This document shows positions 1-9,318 of a stretch of DNA of 64,000 nucleotides, one piece after another; the stretch's first letter is position 1; the number at the start of each line of letters is the position of its first letter. A program made the position numbers and the translations under genes. The notes below the pieces were generated by a model. The model ran no database searches. It was given only the letters and a program-made list of their open reading frames with translations, and was not told the origin of the DNA. Origin of the DNA: Billgrantia endophytica (GTDB lineage: Bacteria; Pseudomonadota; Gammaproteobacteria; Pseudomonadales; Halomonadaceae); the NCBI RefSeq assembly GCF_002879615.1, contig NZ_PNRF01000027.1, forward strand, positions 179,134 through 243,133, in the 5' to 3' direction.

Positions 1-206
<206 letters not shown>

Positions 207-291
207 GCCCGTATGGCACGGACAAGCATCGCCCGCGGCAGCGAGGCGGTGACGACAACAAGACGCGAAACCACCATGAGAGGCCACGACC

Positions 292-1671
292 GTGACCCAC
301 TATCTCGATCACCTACCCCGAGTGGGGGATACCCCCGGGGCGACGCCACGGGCGCTCGCCGACAACTTCAGCGACCTGCATCCTCCGCTGACCGAGCGCC
401 AGGCAATCATCGAAAGCCAGCGCTGCCTCTACTGCTACGACGCGCCCTGCATCGAAGCCTGCCCGTCGGATATCGACATCCCGCGCTTCATCCGCCAGAT
501 CGGCGAGGACAATATCAACGGCGCCGTGCACACCATCCTCGAGCAGAACATCCTCGGCGGCAGTTGCGCCCGGGTCTGTCCCACGGAGATCCTCTGCGAG
601 CAGAGCTGCGTGCGCAACCACGATGCCGAGTGCCAGCCGGTACTGATTGGCCTGCTCCAGCGCCATGCCACCGACAACATGCGGTTCGAGGAACACCCCT
701 TCCAGCGCGCTGCGGATAGCGGGCGTCGTGTGGCGGTGGTGGGAGCCGGTCCGGCGGGGCTGGCCTGTGCTCATCGCCTGGCGATGTTCGGACACCAGGT
801 GACCCTCTTCGAGGCCGAGGCCAAGCCCGGTGGCCTCAACGAGTACGGCATCGCCCGCTACAAGATGACCGATGACTTCGCCCGCAGGGAGGTGGAATTC
901 CTGCTCGGGATCGGCGGCATCGAGATTCGCCACGGCTGGCGCCTGGGCGACAACCTCAGCCTCGAGCAGCTCCGTGGCGAGTACGACAGCGTCTTCCTGG
1001 GCCTCGGCCTGGGCGCCAGTCGCCGGCTGGGGCTGACCGGCGAGGACGCGCCCGGACTGATGCCCGCCGTGGCCTACATCAAGGCGCTGCGCCAGGCCGA
1101 GGATCTCGTCGACCTGCCGCTGGCCAGGCGCTGCGTGGTGATCGGCGCCGGCAACACCGCCATCGACATGGCCACCCAGATGGCCCGGCTGGGCGCCGAG
1201 GAGGTGACCCTGGTCTATCGCCGTGGCGTCGAATCCATGTCGGCCACCGGCCATGAGCAGGCGATCGCCAAGGCCAACGGGGTACGCATGATGACCTGGG
1301 CCAGGCCCGTGGAGGTACTGCTCGACGGGAAAGGTCGGGTGGCCGGCATGCGCTTCGAGAAGACCCGCGAGGAGGGTGGCCGGCTGGTCGGAACCGGTGA
1401 GACCCTCGATATCGAAGCGGATGGTGTCTTCAAGGCCATCGGCCAGGGCTTCGACGCGACCAGCCTGGCCGATCCGCTGGCGGCACAGCTCGCCCGGGAT
1501 GGCGAACGCATTCAGGTCGACGGCAACTTCCGGACCTCGCTTCCCCGGGTCTATGCCGGCGGCGACTGCGTCGCGCCGGGCCAGGACCTCACGGTACAGG
1601 CCGTGCAGCATGGCAAGCTCGCCGCCCACGCCATTCACCGCGCGCTGATGGCGCAGCAGGAGGCCGCATGA
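292..1671 (+). CDS. preT: NAD-dependent dihydropyrimidine dehydrogenase subunit PreT
   Basis: 459 residues, starting at GTG 292 with a GAGAGG ribosome-binding site about 8 bases upstream. It is the electron-input subunit of the PreT-PreA dihydropyrimidine dehydrogenase, passing electrons between NAD(H) and the uracil/thymine-reducing subunit. The N-terminal part (about residues 45-106) has two cysteine groups (CLYCYDAPCIEAC and GGSCARVCPTEILCEQSC) for 4Fe-4S clusters. An FAD-binding GAGPAG motif is at residues 151-156 and a second nucleotide-binding motif VVIGAGNTAIDMA lies near residue 285. This is the order seen in the glutamate-synthase small-subunit-like family. Its stop overlaps the preA start by 4 bases (ATGA), which indicates translational coupling. 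Length is normal for PreT. Confidence 0.95.
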   Translation: MTHYLDHLPRVGDTPGATPRALADNFSDLHPPLTERQAIIESQRCLYCYDAPCIEACPSDIDIPRFIRQIGEDNINGAVHTILEQNILGGSCARVCPTEILCEQSCVRNHDAECQPVLIGLLQRHATDNMRFEEHPFQRAADSGRRVAVVGAGPAGLACAHRLAMFGHQVTLFEAEAKPGGLNEYGIARYKMTDDFARREVEFLLGIGGIEIRHGWRLGDNLSLEQLRGEYDSVFLGLGLGASRRLGLTGEDAPGLMPAVAYIKALRQAEDLVDLPLARRCVVIGAGNTAIDMATQMARLGAEEVTLVYRRGVESMSATGHEQAIAKANGVRMMTWARPVEVLLDGKGRVAGMRFEKTREEGGRLVGTGETLDIEADGVFKAIGQGFDATSLADPLAAQLARDGERIQVDGNFRTSLPRVYAGGDCVAPGQDLTVQAVQHGKLAAHAIHRALMAQQEAA

Positions 1672-3005
1672 ACATGCCGACGGCAGGACTCACCGATACC
1701 TTCGTCAACGGTATCGACCTCAGCGTCGACTTCGCCGGCATCAAGGCCCCCAACCCCTTCTGGCTGGCCTCGGCACCGCCCACCGACAAGGCCTACAACG
1801 TGGTTCGCGCCTATGAGGCGGGCTGGGGCGGCGTGGTCTGGAAGACCCTCGGCGAGGACCCGGCGGCGGTCAATGTCTCGTCGCGCTACTCGGCGCACTT
1901 CGGCAGGAACCGCGAAGTGCTGGGCTTCAACAACATCGAGCTGATCACCGACCGCTCCCTCGAGATCAACCTGCGCGAGATCACCGCGGTCAAGAAGGCA
2001 TGGCCGGACCGCGCGCTGATCGTGTCGATCATGGTGCCCTGCGAGGAAGCGGCCTGGAAGCACATCCTGCCGCTGGTGGAGGCCACCGGCGCCGACGGGA
2101 TCGAGCTCAACCTGGGCTGCCCCCACGGCATGCCGGAGCGCGGCATGGGCGCCGCGGTGGGCCAGAACCCGGATCTGATCGAAAAGGTCACCCGCTGGTG
2201 CAAGCAGTACTATTCCAAGCCGGTGATCGTGAAGCTCACCCCCAACATCACCGACATTCGCGCCCCCGCCCGGGCCGCCCTGCGCGGCGGGGCCGACGCC
2301 GTGTCGCTGATCAATACCATCAACTCGATCACCAGCCTGGATCTGGACGCCATGGTGGCCAGGCCCACCGTGGGCAGCCAGAGCACCCACGGCGGCTACT
2401 GCGGCAGCGCGGTCAAGCCCATCGCCATGAACATGGTCGCCGAGATCGCCCGCGACGCCCCCACCCGCGACCTGCCGATTTCCGGCATCGGTGGCATCTC
2501 CAACTGGCGGGATGCCGCGGAGTTCGTGGCCCTCGGCGCCGGCAGCGTGCAGGTGTGCACCGCCGCCATGCTGCACGGCTTCCGCATCGTCGAGGAGATG
2601 AAGGACGGCCTGTCGCGCTGGATGGCGGAGAAGGGCTACCGCACGATTGCCGACTTCACCGGCAAGGCAATCCCCAACACCACCGACTGGAAGCACCTGG
2701 ACATGAACTTCCAGACCATTGCCCATATCGATCAGGACAAGTGCATCGAGTGCGGGCGCTGCTACATCGCCTGCGAGGATACCTCGCACCAGTCCATCGC
2801 CAAGCGGGTCGATGCCGGCGGCGCCCGGCGCTACGAGGTGATCGAAGAGGAATGCGTGGGCTGCAACCTGTGCCAGATCACCTGTCCGGTGCAGGACTGC
2901 ATCACCATGGTGCCCCAGGAGACCGGCAAGCCCTACATGAGCTGGGAGGAGGACCCGCGCAACCCATTTCGCAAGCTGTCGGCCGCCGACCCCGCCGCGC
3001 TATAG
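1668..3005 (+). CDS. preA: NAD-dependent dihydropyrimidine dehydrogenase subunit PreA
   Basis: 445 residues. It reduces uracil and thymine to the 5,6-dihydro forms on FMN. The body is a dihydroorotate-dehydrogenase-like barrel with the conserved stretches NLGCPHGMPERGMG and LTPNITDIRAPARAA and the flavin phosphate-binding region (PISGIGGISNWRDAAEF). The C-terminus carries two ferredoxin-type 4Fe-4S motifs, CIECGRCYIAC (about residue 361) and CVGCNLCQITC (about 400). After the GMPERGMG loop the sequence is AAVGQ. From memory, vertebrate DPD has ACGQ here with its catalytic cysteine, so Val would replace Cys; other bacterial PreA proteins may share this. The start overlaps preT by 4 bases. The window contains no beta-ureidopropionase, which presumably lies upstream of base 1. 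Confidence 0.95.
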   Translation: MNMPTAGLTDTFVNGIDLSVDFAGIKAPNPFWLASAPPTDKAYNVVRAYEAGWGGVVWKTLGEDPAAVNVSSRYSAHFGRNREVLGFNNIELITDRSLEINLREITAVKKAWPDRALIVSIMVPCEEAAWKHILPLVEATGADGIELNLGCPHGMPERGMGAAVGQNPDLIEKVTRWCKQYYSKPVIVKLTPNITDIRAPARAALRGGADAVSLINTINSITSLDLDAMVARPTVGSQSTHGGYCGSAVKPIAMNMVAEIARDAPTRDLPISGIGGISNWRDAAEFVALGAGSVQVCTAAMLHGFRIVEEMKDGLSRWMAEKGYRTIADFTGKAIPNTTDWKHLDMNFQTIAHIDQDKCIECGRCYIACEDTSHQSIAKRVDAGGARRYEVIEEECVGCNLCQITCPVQDCITMVPQETGKPYMSWEEDPRNPFRKLSAADPAAL

Positions 3006-3102
3006 CGACTACCGGCACCTTCGTCTCCAGCCGGGCGGGGGTGCCGATTCGGCAACCCCCCGTTCCGTTTGGCTTAGTGACAAATCCTCTTGCCCCTGAG
3101 AG

Positions 3103-3121
3103 AATGAGAAGCGTTTCTATT
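3103..3121 (+). promoter_or_regulatory. Probable Fur box
   Basis: AATGAGAAGCGTTTCTATT is a near-palindromic 19-mer very close to the Fur consensus GATAATGATAATCATTATC, with AATGAGAA facing TTTCTATT. It ends 24 bases before the start codon of the siderophore-type binding protein at 3146, where a Fur operator would cover the promoter. Direct sequence evidence; the regulator is inferred. Confidence 0.75.
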
Positions 3122-3145
3122 CAAGTCAAAATCTCAGGGGAATAC

Positions 3146-4006
3146 ATGAAGCCGACCGTCTATCTCACCGCCGCCCTGCTCGCCATGACCACGGGGCTGG
3201 CCCAATCGCACGCCGCAGAGCGGGTCGCCTCCTTCGACTTCGGCAGTCTCGACACGCTGGACGAGCTGGGGCTGGGCGAACATGTCGTGGCGCTGCCCAA
3301 GCAGGGCCTGCCGACCTATCTCGAACACTATGCCGACGAGGCGTACCGCGATGTGGGCGGCCTGAGGTCGCCCGACTTCGACGCCCTGCGCGACGCCGAG
3401 CCCTCGCTCATCCTGTTCACCGGGCGCCAGAACGAGTGGCGCGAGGAATTCGAGGAGATCGCCGAGGTGATGGACACCGGCCTGGGCGGCGACGACTACC
3501 TCGTCACCTTCGAGGAGAACGTGACGCGCCTGGCCGAGCGCTTCGATGCCGGCGAGGCGGCGGCAGAGTCCCTGCAGATGCTCCACGAGCATGTCGACTC
3601 CGCCCGTCAACGCCTGGCGGACGTTCCGCTGACGCTCGTCGCCACCCACAACCAGGGCAACCTGATGCTCAACACGCATCCGGTCGTCTATGACGTTCTC
3701 GATCTGAGCCAGCCCACCATTCCCGAGAGCGTGCCCAGCGAAACCCGCGGCAACCGCACCTTCACGCCGCTCTCCTCCGAGGCCATCGCCGAGATCGCCC
3801 CCGCCACGCTGCTGATCGTCGACCGCAGCGCCGCCATCGGCGACGAGGCCATCGAACTCGACGCGCTGCGCGGCGAACTGGCCCGGGTGGGCGCCGACGA
3901 CATCAACGTCGTGGTACTCACCCCGGAACTCTGGTATCTGTCGGGCGGCGGCCTGCAGAGCCTGATGCTGCAGATCGACGAGGTCGCCGCCGCCCTGGAG
4001 CGCTGA
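3146..4006 (+). CDS. Siderophore/iron ABC transporter substrate-binding protein (orphan)
   Basis: 286 residues from ATG 3146, preceded by the purine-rich stretch CAGGGGAA. Residues 1-24 form a Sec signal peptide ending in SHAAE, so the protein is periplasmic. The mature part resembles class III (FatB/CeuE/YclQ-type) ferric-siderophore binding proteins: early VASFDFGSLDTLDELGLGEHVVALPK, then LPTYLEHYADEAYRDVGGLRSPDFDAL, and the repeated TLLIVDR strand late in the protein. A Fur box lies just upstream. No permease, ATPase or receptor gene is nearby, so partners must be encoded elsewhere. It has no metabolic link to the flanking pyrimidine genes. The siderophore is unknown. Confidence 0.85.
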   Translation: MKPTVYLTAALLAMTTGLAQSHAAERVASFDFGSLDTLDELGLGEHVVALPKQGLPTYLEHYADEAYRDVGGLRSPDFDALRDAEPSLILFTGRQNEWREEFEEIAEVMDTGLGGDDYLVTFEENVTRLAERFDAGEAAAESLQMLHEHVDSARQRLADVPLTLVATHNQGNLMLNTHPVVYDVLDLSQPTIPESVPSETRGNRTFTPLSSEAIAEIAPATLLIVDRSAAIGDEAIELDALRGELARVGADDINVVVLTPELWYLSGGGLQSLMLQIDEVAAALER

Positions 4007-4028
4007 GCGAACGCGCGGCACCGGCCGG

Positions 4029-4649
4029 TCAGGGCGACAGGCCGATCCCGCGCAGGATGACGCTGGTCACCGACTGCACCGCCCGCTCGAACTGGATGTC
4101 GTCGAGTGGGCGGTCGTCGTTGAGCAGAGCGATCTGGTAGTCGAAGTCGGCATAGTGCTGGGTCGAGGCCCAGATCATGTAAAGCAGATGCGAGGGCTCC
4201 ACCGGCAGGATCCGCTCGGCCTCGATCCATTCACGGATCTTGGCCTCCTTGAGCTTGGCCCACTCGTAGAGATTGTCGCGCAGGTCCGTCTTGAGGATGG
4301 GGGCGGCCTGCATCACCTCCGCCGCCCACACCTTGGAACCATGGGCACGGCTGCGGGAGTGCTGCATCTTGGCGCGAATGTAGGTGGAGAGCACGATGCG
4401 CGGGTCGTCATAGAGCTCGAAACAGAGCGCATCCTGCTTCCACACCTCCAGCAGTTCCAGCAGCACGGCACGGTACAGCGCTTCCTTGGTGGAAAAGTAG
4501 TAATGGACGTTGGACTTGGGGAGGTCGGCCAGCTTGGCGATATCGCCCATGGAGGCGCCGGCATAACCCTTCTCGGCGAAGACACACTCGGCAGCAAGCA
4601 AGATCTTTTCCCTGTTCTGGCGTCTGATCTCGTCCTGTTTTCTTGCCAT
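4029..4649 (-). CDS. TetR-family regulator, RutR-like, of pyrimidine catabolism
   Basis: 206 residues. An N-terminal helix-turn-helix (about residues 15-60: ILLAAECVFAEKGYAGASMG, then DIAKLADLPKSNVHYYF) is followed by an all-helical ligand domain with WAAEVMQAAPILKTDL and LLYMIWASTQHYADFDYQ, features of the RutR branch. RutR binds uracil or thymine and controls pyrimidine use in E. coli. Here the gene lies between preTA and the semialdehyde dehydrogenase/aminotransferase operon, so control of both is the natural guess. I did not find the E. coli RutR half-site pair (TTGACCA facing TGGTCAA) nearby, so the operator may differ. Confidence 0.85.
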   Translation of the reverse strand: MARKQDEIRRQNREKILLAAECVFAEKGYAGASMGDIAKLADLPKSNVHYYFSTKEALYRAVLLELLEVWKQDALCFELYDDPRIVLSTYIRAKMQHSRSRAHGSKVWAAEVMQAAPILKTDLRDNLYEWAKLKEAKIREWIEAERILPVEPSHLLYMIWASTQHYADFDYQIALLNDDRPLDDIQFERAVQSVTSVILRGIGLSP

Positions 4650-4720
4650 TTAGGGGAGCACCTTGCAGCCGTTCTGGAAAACCGATGAAAAACAGTCCTG
4701 TAATTCAAAGCATACACAAG

Positions 4721-4750
4721 AAGGCACCACAGCAATAGCGGTGGCGCCTT
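4721..4750 (-). terminator. Rho-independent terminator of the mmsA operon
   Basis: AAGGCACCAC (4721-4730) pairs with GTGGCGCCTT (4741-4750) over 10 base pairs with one wobble and a 10-base loop. On the minus strand it lies 29 bases past the mmsA stop and is followed by CTTCTTGTG, a modest U-rich tail. Confidence 0.65.
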
Positions 4751-4778
4751 ATGCTTTGGGACAAGCGACCGGCGTGAT

Positions 4779-6275
4779 TCAGCTGCCGCTGGAGGGGAAG
4801 GAAAACTCTGCCGAACTGGTCTCGACGCTCGAGGGCCAGCGCTGGGAAACGGCCTTGCGGCGGGTATAGAACCGTACCGAGTCGGGGCCATAGGCATGCA
4901 GGTCGCCGAACAGCGAGCGCTTCCAGCCGCCGAAGCTGTGATAGGCCACCGGAACCGGCAGCGGCACGTTGATGCCCACCATGCCGACTTCGATACCATC
5001 GGCAAAGCGTCGTGCGGCTTCGCCATCCCGGGTGAACAGGCAGGTTCCGTTGCCGTATTCGTGGGCATTGATCAGGGCCATGGCCTCGTCGAGGCTGGCG
5101 ACGCGCACCACGCACAGTACCGGCCCGAAGATCTCCTCCCGGTAGATGCGCATTTCCGGGGCCACCCGATCGAACAGACAACCTCCGATGAAGTAGCCGT
5201 CCTCGTGTCCCGCCACCTTGATGCCGCGGCCATCGGCGACCAGGCTGGCGCCAGCGCTGACCCCCTCCTCGATGAAGCCGAGTACCTTGTCGCGATGTTC
5301 GGCGGTCACCAGAGGGCCCATGTCGAGGCCTCGCTCGGTGCCGGCACCGACCTTCAGAGCTGCAATCTTGGGCAGCAGCATCTCGACCAGGCGATCGGCC
5401 GTTCCGTCGCCCACGCAGACCGCCACGGAGATCGCCATGCAGCGCTCGCCGCAGCTGCCGTAGGCCGCCCCCATCAGGGTATTGGCGGCATTCTGCAGGT
5501 CGGCATCCGGCAAGACCACGGCGTGGTTCTTGGCCCCGCCCAGCGCCTGGACCCGCTTGCCGTTGGCGCTGCCGCGGGTGTAGATTGCCTCGGCAACGGG
5601 GGTGGAACCGACGAAGGAGATCGCCTTGACGTCGGGGGCGTCCAGCAGTGCCTCGACGGCCCCGCGCCCCCCGTGCACCACGTTGATCACCCCCTTGGGC
5701 AGGCCGGCCTCGTGCAGCAGCTCGGCCACGGCGAGGGCCGCTGCCGGATCCTTCTCCGATGGCTTGAGAATGAAGGTGTTACCGCAGGCGATGGCCATGG
5801 GATACATCCACAGCGGCACCATGGCGGGGAAGTTGAACGGCGTGATGCCGGCAACGACACCCAGCGGCTGGAAGTTGGACCAGGCATCGATGCCGGGGCC
5901 CGCGTTGTGGGAGTACTCGCCCTTGAGCAGCTCCGGCACGCCGCAGGCGTACTCGACGTTCTCGATGCCACGCTTGAGCTCGCCCATGGCGTCTTCCAGG
6001 GTCTTGCCGTGCTCTTCACTCACCAGTTGCACCAGGCGGTCGGCGTGGGTCTCCAGCAGTTGCTTGAAGCGGTACATCACCTGAACACGCCTGGACGGCG
6101 GGGTATCGCGCCAGGCGGGGAATGCCGCCTGTGCCGCGGTAATGGCCTGTTCGACCGCCGCCCGGTCGCCGTCCGCCACCTGGCGGACCACCTCGCCGGT
6201 GGAGGGGTTGGTCACCGGCAGCGTATTGGGGCTTTGGCACTTTTCACCGTTGATCAGGTGGGAAACGACATCCAT
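4779..6275 (-). CDS. mmsA: CoA-acylating (methyl)malonate-semialdehyde dehydrogenase
   Basis: 498 residues, normal for the family. It converts malonate semialdehyde to acetyl-CoA, or methylmalonate semialdehyde to propionyl-CoA, with NAD and CoA. Aldehyde-dehydrogenase fold with GITPFNFPAMVPLWMYP, the nucleotide loop SFVGSTPVAEAIYTRG and the catalytic cysteine in YGSCGERCMAISV (Cys near residue 287). The EIFGPVLCVVRV segment follows near residue 385. It is 21 bases downstream of the aminotransferase gene on the same strand, which would provide the semialdehyde from beta-alanine or beta-aminoisobutyrate. It thus ends the uracil/thymine route in this cluster and could also serve valine or inositol breakdown. 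Confidence 0.93.
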   Translation of the reverse strand: MDVVSHLINGEKCQSPNTLPVTNPSTGEVVRQVADGDRAAVEQAITAAQAAFPAWRDTPPSRRVQVMYRFKQLLETHADRLVQLVSEEHGKTLEDAMGELKRGIENVEYACGVPELLKGEYSHNAGPGIDAWSNFQPLGVVAGITPFNFPAMVPLWMYPMAIACGNTFILKPSEKDPAAALAVAELLHEAGLPKGVINVVHGGRGAVEALLDAPDVKAISFVGSTPVAEAIYTRGSANGKRVQALGGAKNHAVVLPDADLQNAANTLMGAAYGSCGERCMAISVAVCVGDGTADRLVEMLLPKIAALKVGAGTERGLDMGPLVTAEHRDKVLGFIEEGVSAGASLVADGRGIKVAGHEDGYFIGGCLFDRVAPEMRIYREEIFGPVLCVVRVASLDEAMALINAHEYGNGTCLFTRDGEAARRFADGIEVGMVGINVPLPVPVAYHSFGGWKRSLFGDLHAYGPDSVRFYTRRKAVSQRWPSSVETSSAEFSFPSSGS

Positions 6276-6296
6276 CGGGCGCTCCTTGTCAGGGGT

Positions 6297-7667
6297 TCAA
6301 GTCAGGGAATCGAGGACCGAGGCCACGGCGTCGAAGAGCCGCTCGAGCTCCGCTTCCGTCGAGCCGAATGGCGGGCCGAACTGCAGGGTGTCGCCACCGT
6401 AGCGCACGTAGAAGCCCGCTTCCCAGAGCGCCAGATGGGCGTCCCGAGGGCGGATGGTGGGGTCGCCGTCCCGGGGGGCCAGCTGGATCGCCCCGGCCAG
6501 CCCGTGATTGCGGATGTCCACCACATGGGGCCGTCCCTTGAGGGCGTGGAGCTTCTCCTCGAACGCGGGGGCAATCGTACGAACCTGGCCGGGAAAGTCC
6601 TCTCGCTCGAGCAGGTCGAGCGAGGCCAGGCCGGCGGCACAGGCCACCGGGTGGGCGCTGTAGGTATAGCCGTGGGAGAATTCGATGGCATGCTCGGGCC
6701 CGCCGGCGTGCATGAAGGTATCGAATATCTCGTTGGAGGCGATCACAGCGCCCATGGGTACCGCACCATTGGTGAGCTGCTTGGCGATGTTCATGATGTC
6801 CGGCGTCACACCGAAGGCCTCGGCGCCGGTGGTCGCGCCGCTGCGGCCGAAGGCGGTGATCACCTCGTCGAAGATCAGCAGGATGTCGTGGGCGCTACAA
6901 ATCTCGCGCAGCCGATCGAGATAGCCTTTCGGTGGCACGATGACCCCGGCGGAGCCCGACATCGGCTCGACGATCACCGCGGCGATGTTGGAGGCATCGT
7001 GCAGGGTGATCTGGTCGAGCAGCGCATCGGCGAGCTCGGCGCCGCTCTCGGCCTGGCCGCGGGTGAAGGCGAGGTGTGGTTGCAGGGTATGCGGCAGGTG
7101 CGCCACGTCGAGTAGCTGCCCGTAGTGCTTGCGGTTGCCGCCGATACCGCCGAGGCTGGTGCCGCCGACGTTGACGCCGTGGTAACCCTTGGCGCGTCCG
7201 ATCAGGCGGGTCTTCTCCGGGCGGCCCTTGTGCCGCCAGTAGGCCCTGGCCATCTTCACCGCGGTATCCGCGGCGTCGGAGCCGGAGTTGGTGAAGAAGA
7301 CATGGTCGAGGCCGGCCGGGGTCAGGCTGGCCACCTTCTCGGCGAGTTCGAAGGCCAGGGGGTGCGCGACCTGGAACCCCGGCGCGAAGTCCAGGCTGCC
7401 CAACTGGCGGGTCACGGCCTGCTGTATCTCCACCCGGTTGTGTCCCGCGCCGCTGGTCCACAGGCCCGACAGCGAGTCGAACAGCCGCCGGCCACGGTCA
7501 TCGATGAAGTAGCGGCCCTCGGCGCCGGTGATCAGGCGCGGATTGGCGTGGAAATCGCGATTGGAACTGAACGGCATCCACAGGTGCCGGTTGAGCACGG
7601 CCCGCCCCGACGCCGGTGCCCTGCTGTCGGCCGGCGTGGTGGGTTGTTGGGTATCGACGTCGAGCAT
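6297..7667 (-). CDS. Omega-amino acid (beta-alanine)--pyruvate aminotransferase
   Basis: 456 residues, class III PLP-dependent aminotransferase. The N-terminal part has LNRHLWMPFSSNRDFHANPR, typical of beta-alanine--pyruvate transaminases. The cofactor-binding region has LLIFDEVITAFGRSG with the PLP-contacting Asp, and the Schiff-base lysine lies in NIAKQLTNGAVPMGAV. It would transaminate beta-alanine or beta-aminoisobutyrate to the semialdehyde used by the downstream mmsA, with which it forms a two-gene operon. A 160-base upstream region contains a short palindrome. Substrate preference is inferred from context; related enzymes act on other omega-amines. Confidence 0.88.
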   Translation of the reverse strand: MLDVDTQQPTTPADSRAPASGRAVLNRHLWMPFSSNRDFHANPRLITGAEGRYFIDDRGRRLFDSLSGLWTSGAGHNRVEIQQAVTRQLGSLDFAPGFQVAHPLAFELAEKVASLTPAGLDHVFFTNSGSDAADTAVKMARAYWRHKGRPEKTRLIGRAKGYHGVNVGGTSLGGIGGNRKHYGQLLDVAHLPHTLQPHLAFTRGQAESGAELADALLDQITLHDASNIAAVIVEPMSGSAGVIVPPKGYLDRLREICSAHDILLIFDEVITAFGRSGATTGAEAFGVTPDIMNIAKQLTNGAVPMGAVIASNEIFDTFMHAGGPEHAIEFSHGYTYSAHPVACAAGLASLDLLEREDFPGQVRTIAPAFEEKLHALKGRPHVVDIRNHGLAGAIQLAPRDGDPTIRPRDAHLALWEAGFYVRYGGDTLQFGPPFGSTEAELERLFDAVASVLDSLT

Positions 7668-7697
7668 GATCCTGTCCTCTGCTGCCTGGCATTGTTC

Positions 7698-7709
7698 GAT
7701 AACTATCGT
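7698..7709. promoter_or_regulatory. Palindrome upstream of the aminotransferase-mmsA operon
   Basis: CGATAACTATCG (5-base arms, 2-base spacer) lies 31 bases upstream of the aminotransferase start, near another short palindrome CGTTAACG at about 7779. It is a candidate operator for the RutR-like regulator. The arms are short, so chance is possible. Confidence 0.35.
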
Positions 7710-7828
7710 TCAATACGACACACGCTGTTCAGGACAGCATGGACCGGGATAAAGGTTTATAAAAGCAAACTATACTGTCGTTAACGTTGGAAAAATAATA
7801 CGTAATGAAATACGACTGCGATGCGGGC

Positions 7829-8722
7829 TCAGCCGTTCACGGCGGGCCACAGGCTCAACGCGATACCGGCGAACACCAGCAGGCCCGACCAGTGGTTATT
7901 GAGAAAGGCCTGGAAGCAGCGATCGCGCTCCCGGGTGCGAATCAGGAATTGCTGGTGCACGAAGGTGCCCGCCATGGCTGCCAGGCCCAGCCAGAAGAAG
8001 GCCCCCATCCCCAGGCGCAGACCGACCCAGGCCAGCAGTGCCAGGGTGACACCCTGCAGCAGGCCGATCATCAGCCGGTCGGTGCGGCCGAACAGCACGG
8101 CGGTGGACTTGATGCCGATGCGCAGGTCATCGTCGCGGTCGACCATGGCGTACTCGGTGTCGTAGGCCACGGTCCAGACCACATTGGCAAAGAACAAGAG
8201 CCAGGCCTCCACCGGCACGTGGCCCAGCACGGCGCCGAAGGCCATGGGAATCGCCCAGGAGAAGGCGGCACCGAGGAACACCTGTGGCAGATGGGTATAA
8301 CGCTTCATGAACGGGTAGATGAAGGCCAGCACCACCCCGACCAGCGACAGCATCACCGTGAACAGGTTGGTGAACAGCACCAGGACGAAGGCCGCCATGA
8401 CCAGCATCAGGAACAGCGCCTGGGCCTCGCCCTCGCTGATACGGCCGGTGGCCAGCGGGCGGTTCTTCGTGCGCTTGACGTGGCCGTCGAAGTGGCGGTC
8501 GGCATAGTCGTTGACCACGCAGCCGGCCGCCCGCATCAGGTAGACGCCGGCAACGAAGATCAGCAGCACGTTGCGTCCGGGAATGCCCTCGGCGGCCACC
8601 CAAAGCGCCCAGAGGGTGGGCCACATCAGCAGCCAGGTGCCGATGGGACGGTCCAGGCGCATCAGGTGAAGGAAGTCGGGTATGCGGGCCAGGCCGGTGG
8701 GATGCAGCAGGGATCGGTCCAT
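7829..8722 (-). CDS. ubiA: 4-hydroxybenzoate polyprenyltransferase UbiA
   Basis: 297 residues, an integral inner-membrane enzyme that attaches the polyprenyl chain to 4-hydroxybenzoate in ubiquinone synthesis. The first aspartate-rich motif [20 protein letters not shown] lies near residue 72 and the second, [20 protein letters not shown], near 190; both bind the diphosphate through magnesium. Several hydrophobic helices ([28 protein letters not shown], others) separate them. It lies 29 bases after ubiC on the same strand, the usual ubiC-ubiA pair. Confidence 0.95.
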   Translation of the reverse strand: MDRSLLHPTGLARIPDFLHLMRLDRPIGTWLLMWPTLWALWVAAEGIPGRNVLLIFVAGVYLMRAAGCVVNDYADRHFDGHVKRTKNRPLATGRISEGEAQALFLMLVMAAFVLVLFTNLFTVMLSLVGVVLAFIYPFMKRYTHLPQVFLGAAFSWAIPMAFGAVLGHVPVEAWLLFFANVVWTVAYDTEYAMVDRDDDLRIGIKSTAVLFGRTDRLMIGLLQGVTLALLAWVGLRLGMGAFFWLGLAAMAGTFVHQQFLIRTRERDRCFQAFLNNHWSGLLVFAGIALSLWPAVNG

Positions 8723-8751
8723 CGGAGCCTCCTCAATCGATGGCGCTCATC

Positions 8752-9318
8752 CTAACGTGAAGGCAGCGCCAGTTCATCCGCCATGGCATCGAGGAAGAAC
8801 TCCTGCACCAGCACCGCGAAACGCCCATGCCGAAATACCGAACGACGGCCCCAGGGGCCGCTGTCGGGATGAAAGGGAGCCGAAGAGGCAGTCACTTCGA
8901 TGGGGCTGCGCTCCAGGTCTGGTTGCCGAAACAACCAGCTGCCCAGCGAGCGTTCACCGAGCCGGTCGAGGCGCTGGCCACGCAACTGCTCAAGCGGTGC
9001 CACCGATCGCGCCACCACCCAGGGGCGGTCGTCCAGGCAGAGTGCCACTTCGCGCAGCCAGGCGAGGCGTCCAACGGGCAGGTCCAGGGCGTCAGCCTCG
9101 TCAGGGCGTGGACGGCCTGGCCGCTGGTCCAGCAGGCGGACACGGAAGGTCTTCTCGCCGCCGGCTTCGATCAACCGGGCGGTGAGGGAGTCCCGCGAGG
9201 CCACCCAGGCCCACCAGGCGGGGCTCATGGCCGGTTGACCGGCCGCCAGCGGTCGCCAGCCAACGGTTCTCGGGGCCAAGCGTGTGTGGCCGTGGCGCAC
9301 CGCACATCTCCGGGTCAC
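8752..9318 (-). CDS. ubiC: Chorismate lyase UbiC
   Basis: About 188 residues from GTG 9318, which has GGAG six bases upstream. An in-frame ATG at 9348 would add 10 residues but has no ribosome-binding site and sits on a TTACACTAT sequence that looks like a -10 box. The enzyme removes pyruvate from chorismate to give 4-hydroxybenzoate. Family landmarks are LREVALCLDDRPWVVARSV, LGSWLFRQPDL and the C-terminal GPWGRRSVFRHGRFAVLVQEFFL. It feeds UbiA directly downstream. The N-terminal 40 residues are weakly conserved, so the exact start is uncertain. Confidence 0.88.
   Translation of the reverse strand: MTRRCAVRHGHTRLAPRTVGWRPLAAGQPAMSPAWWAWVASRDSLTARLIEAGGEKTFRVRLLDQRPGRPRPDEADALDLPVGRLAWLREVALCLDDRPWVVARSVAPLEQLRGQRLDRLGERSLGSWLFRQPDLERSPIEVTASSAPFHPDSGPWGRRSVFRHGRFAVLVQEFFLDAMADELALPSR

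Noticed and set aside
313..1638. Long open frame on the minus strand opposite preT
   Set aside because: It mirrors a clearly coding gene in high-GC DNA, has no family motif and no ribosome-binding site.
4896..7115. 739-codon open frame on the plus strand opposite mmsA and the aminotransferase
   Set aside because: Composition is His-, Gly- and Gln-rich shadow coding; both minus-strand genes have full catalytic motifs.
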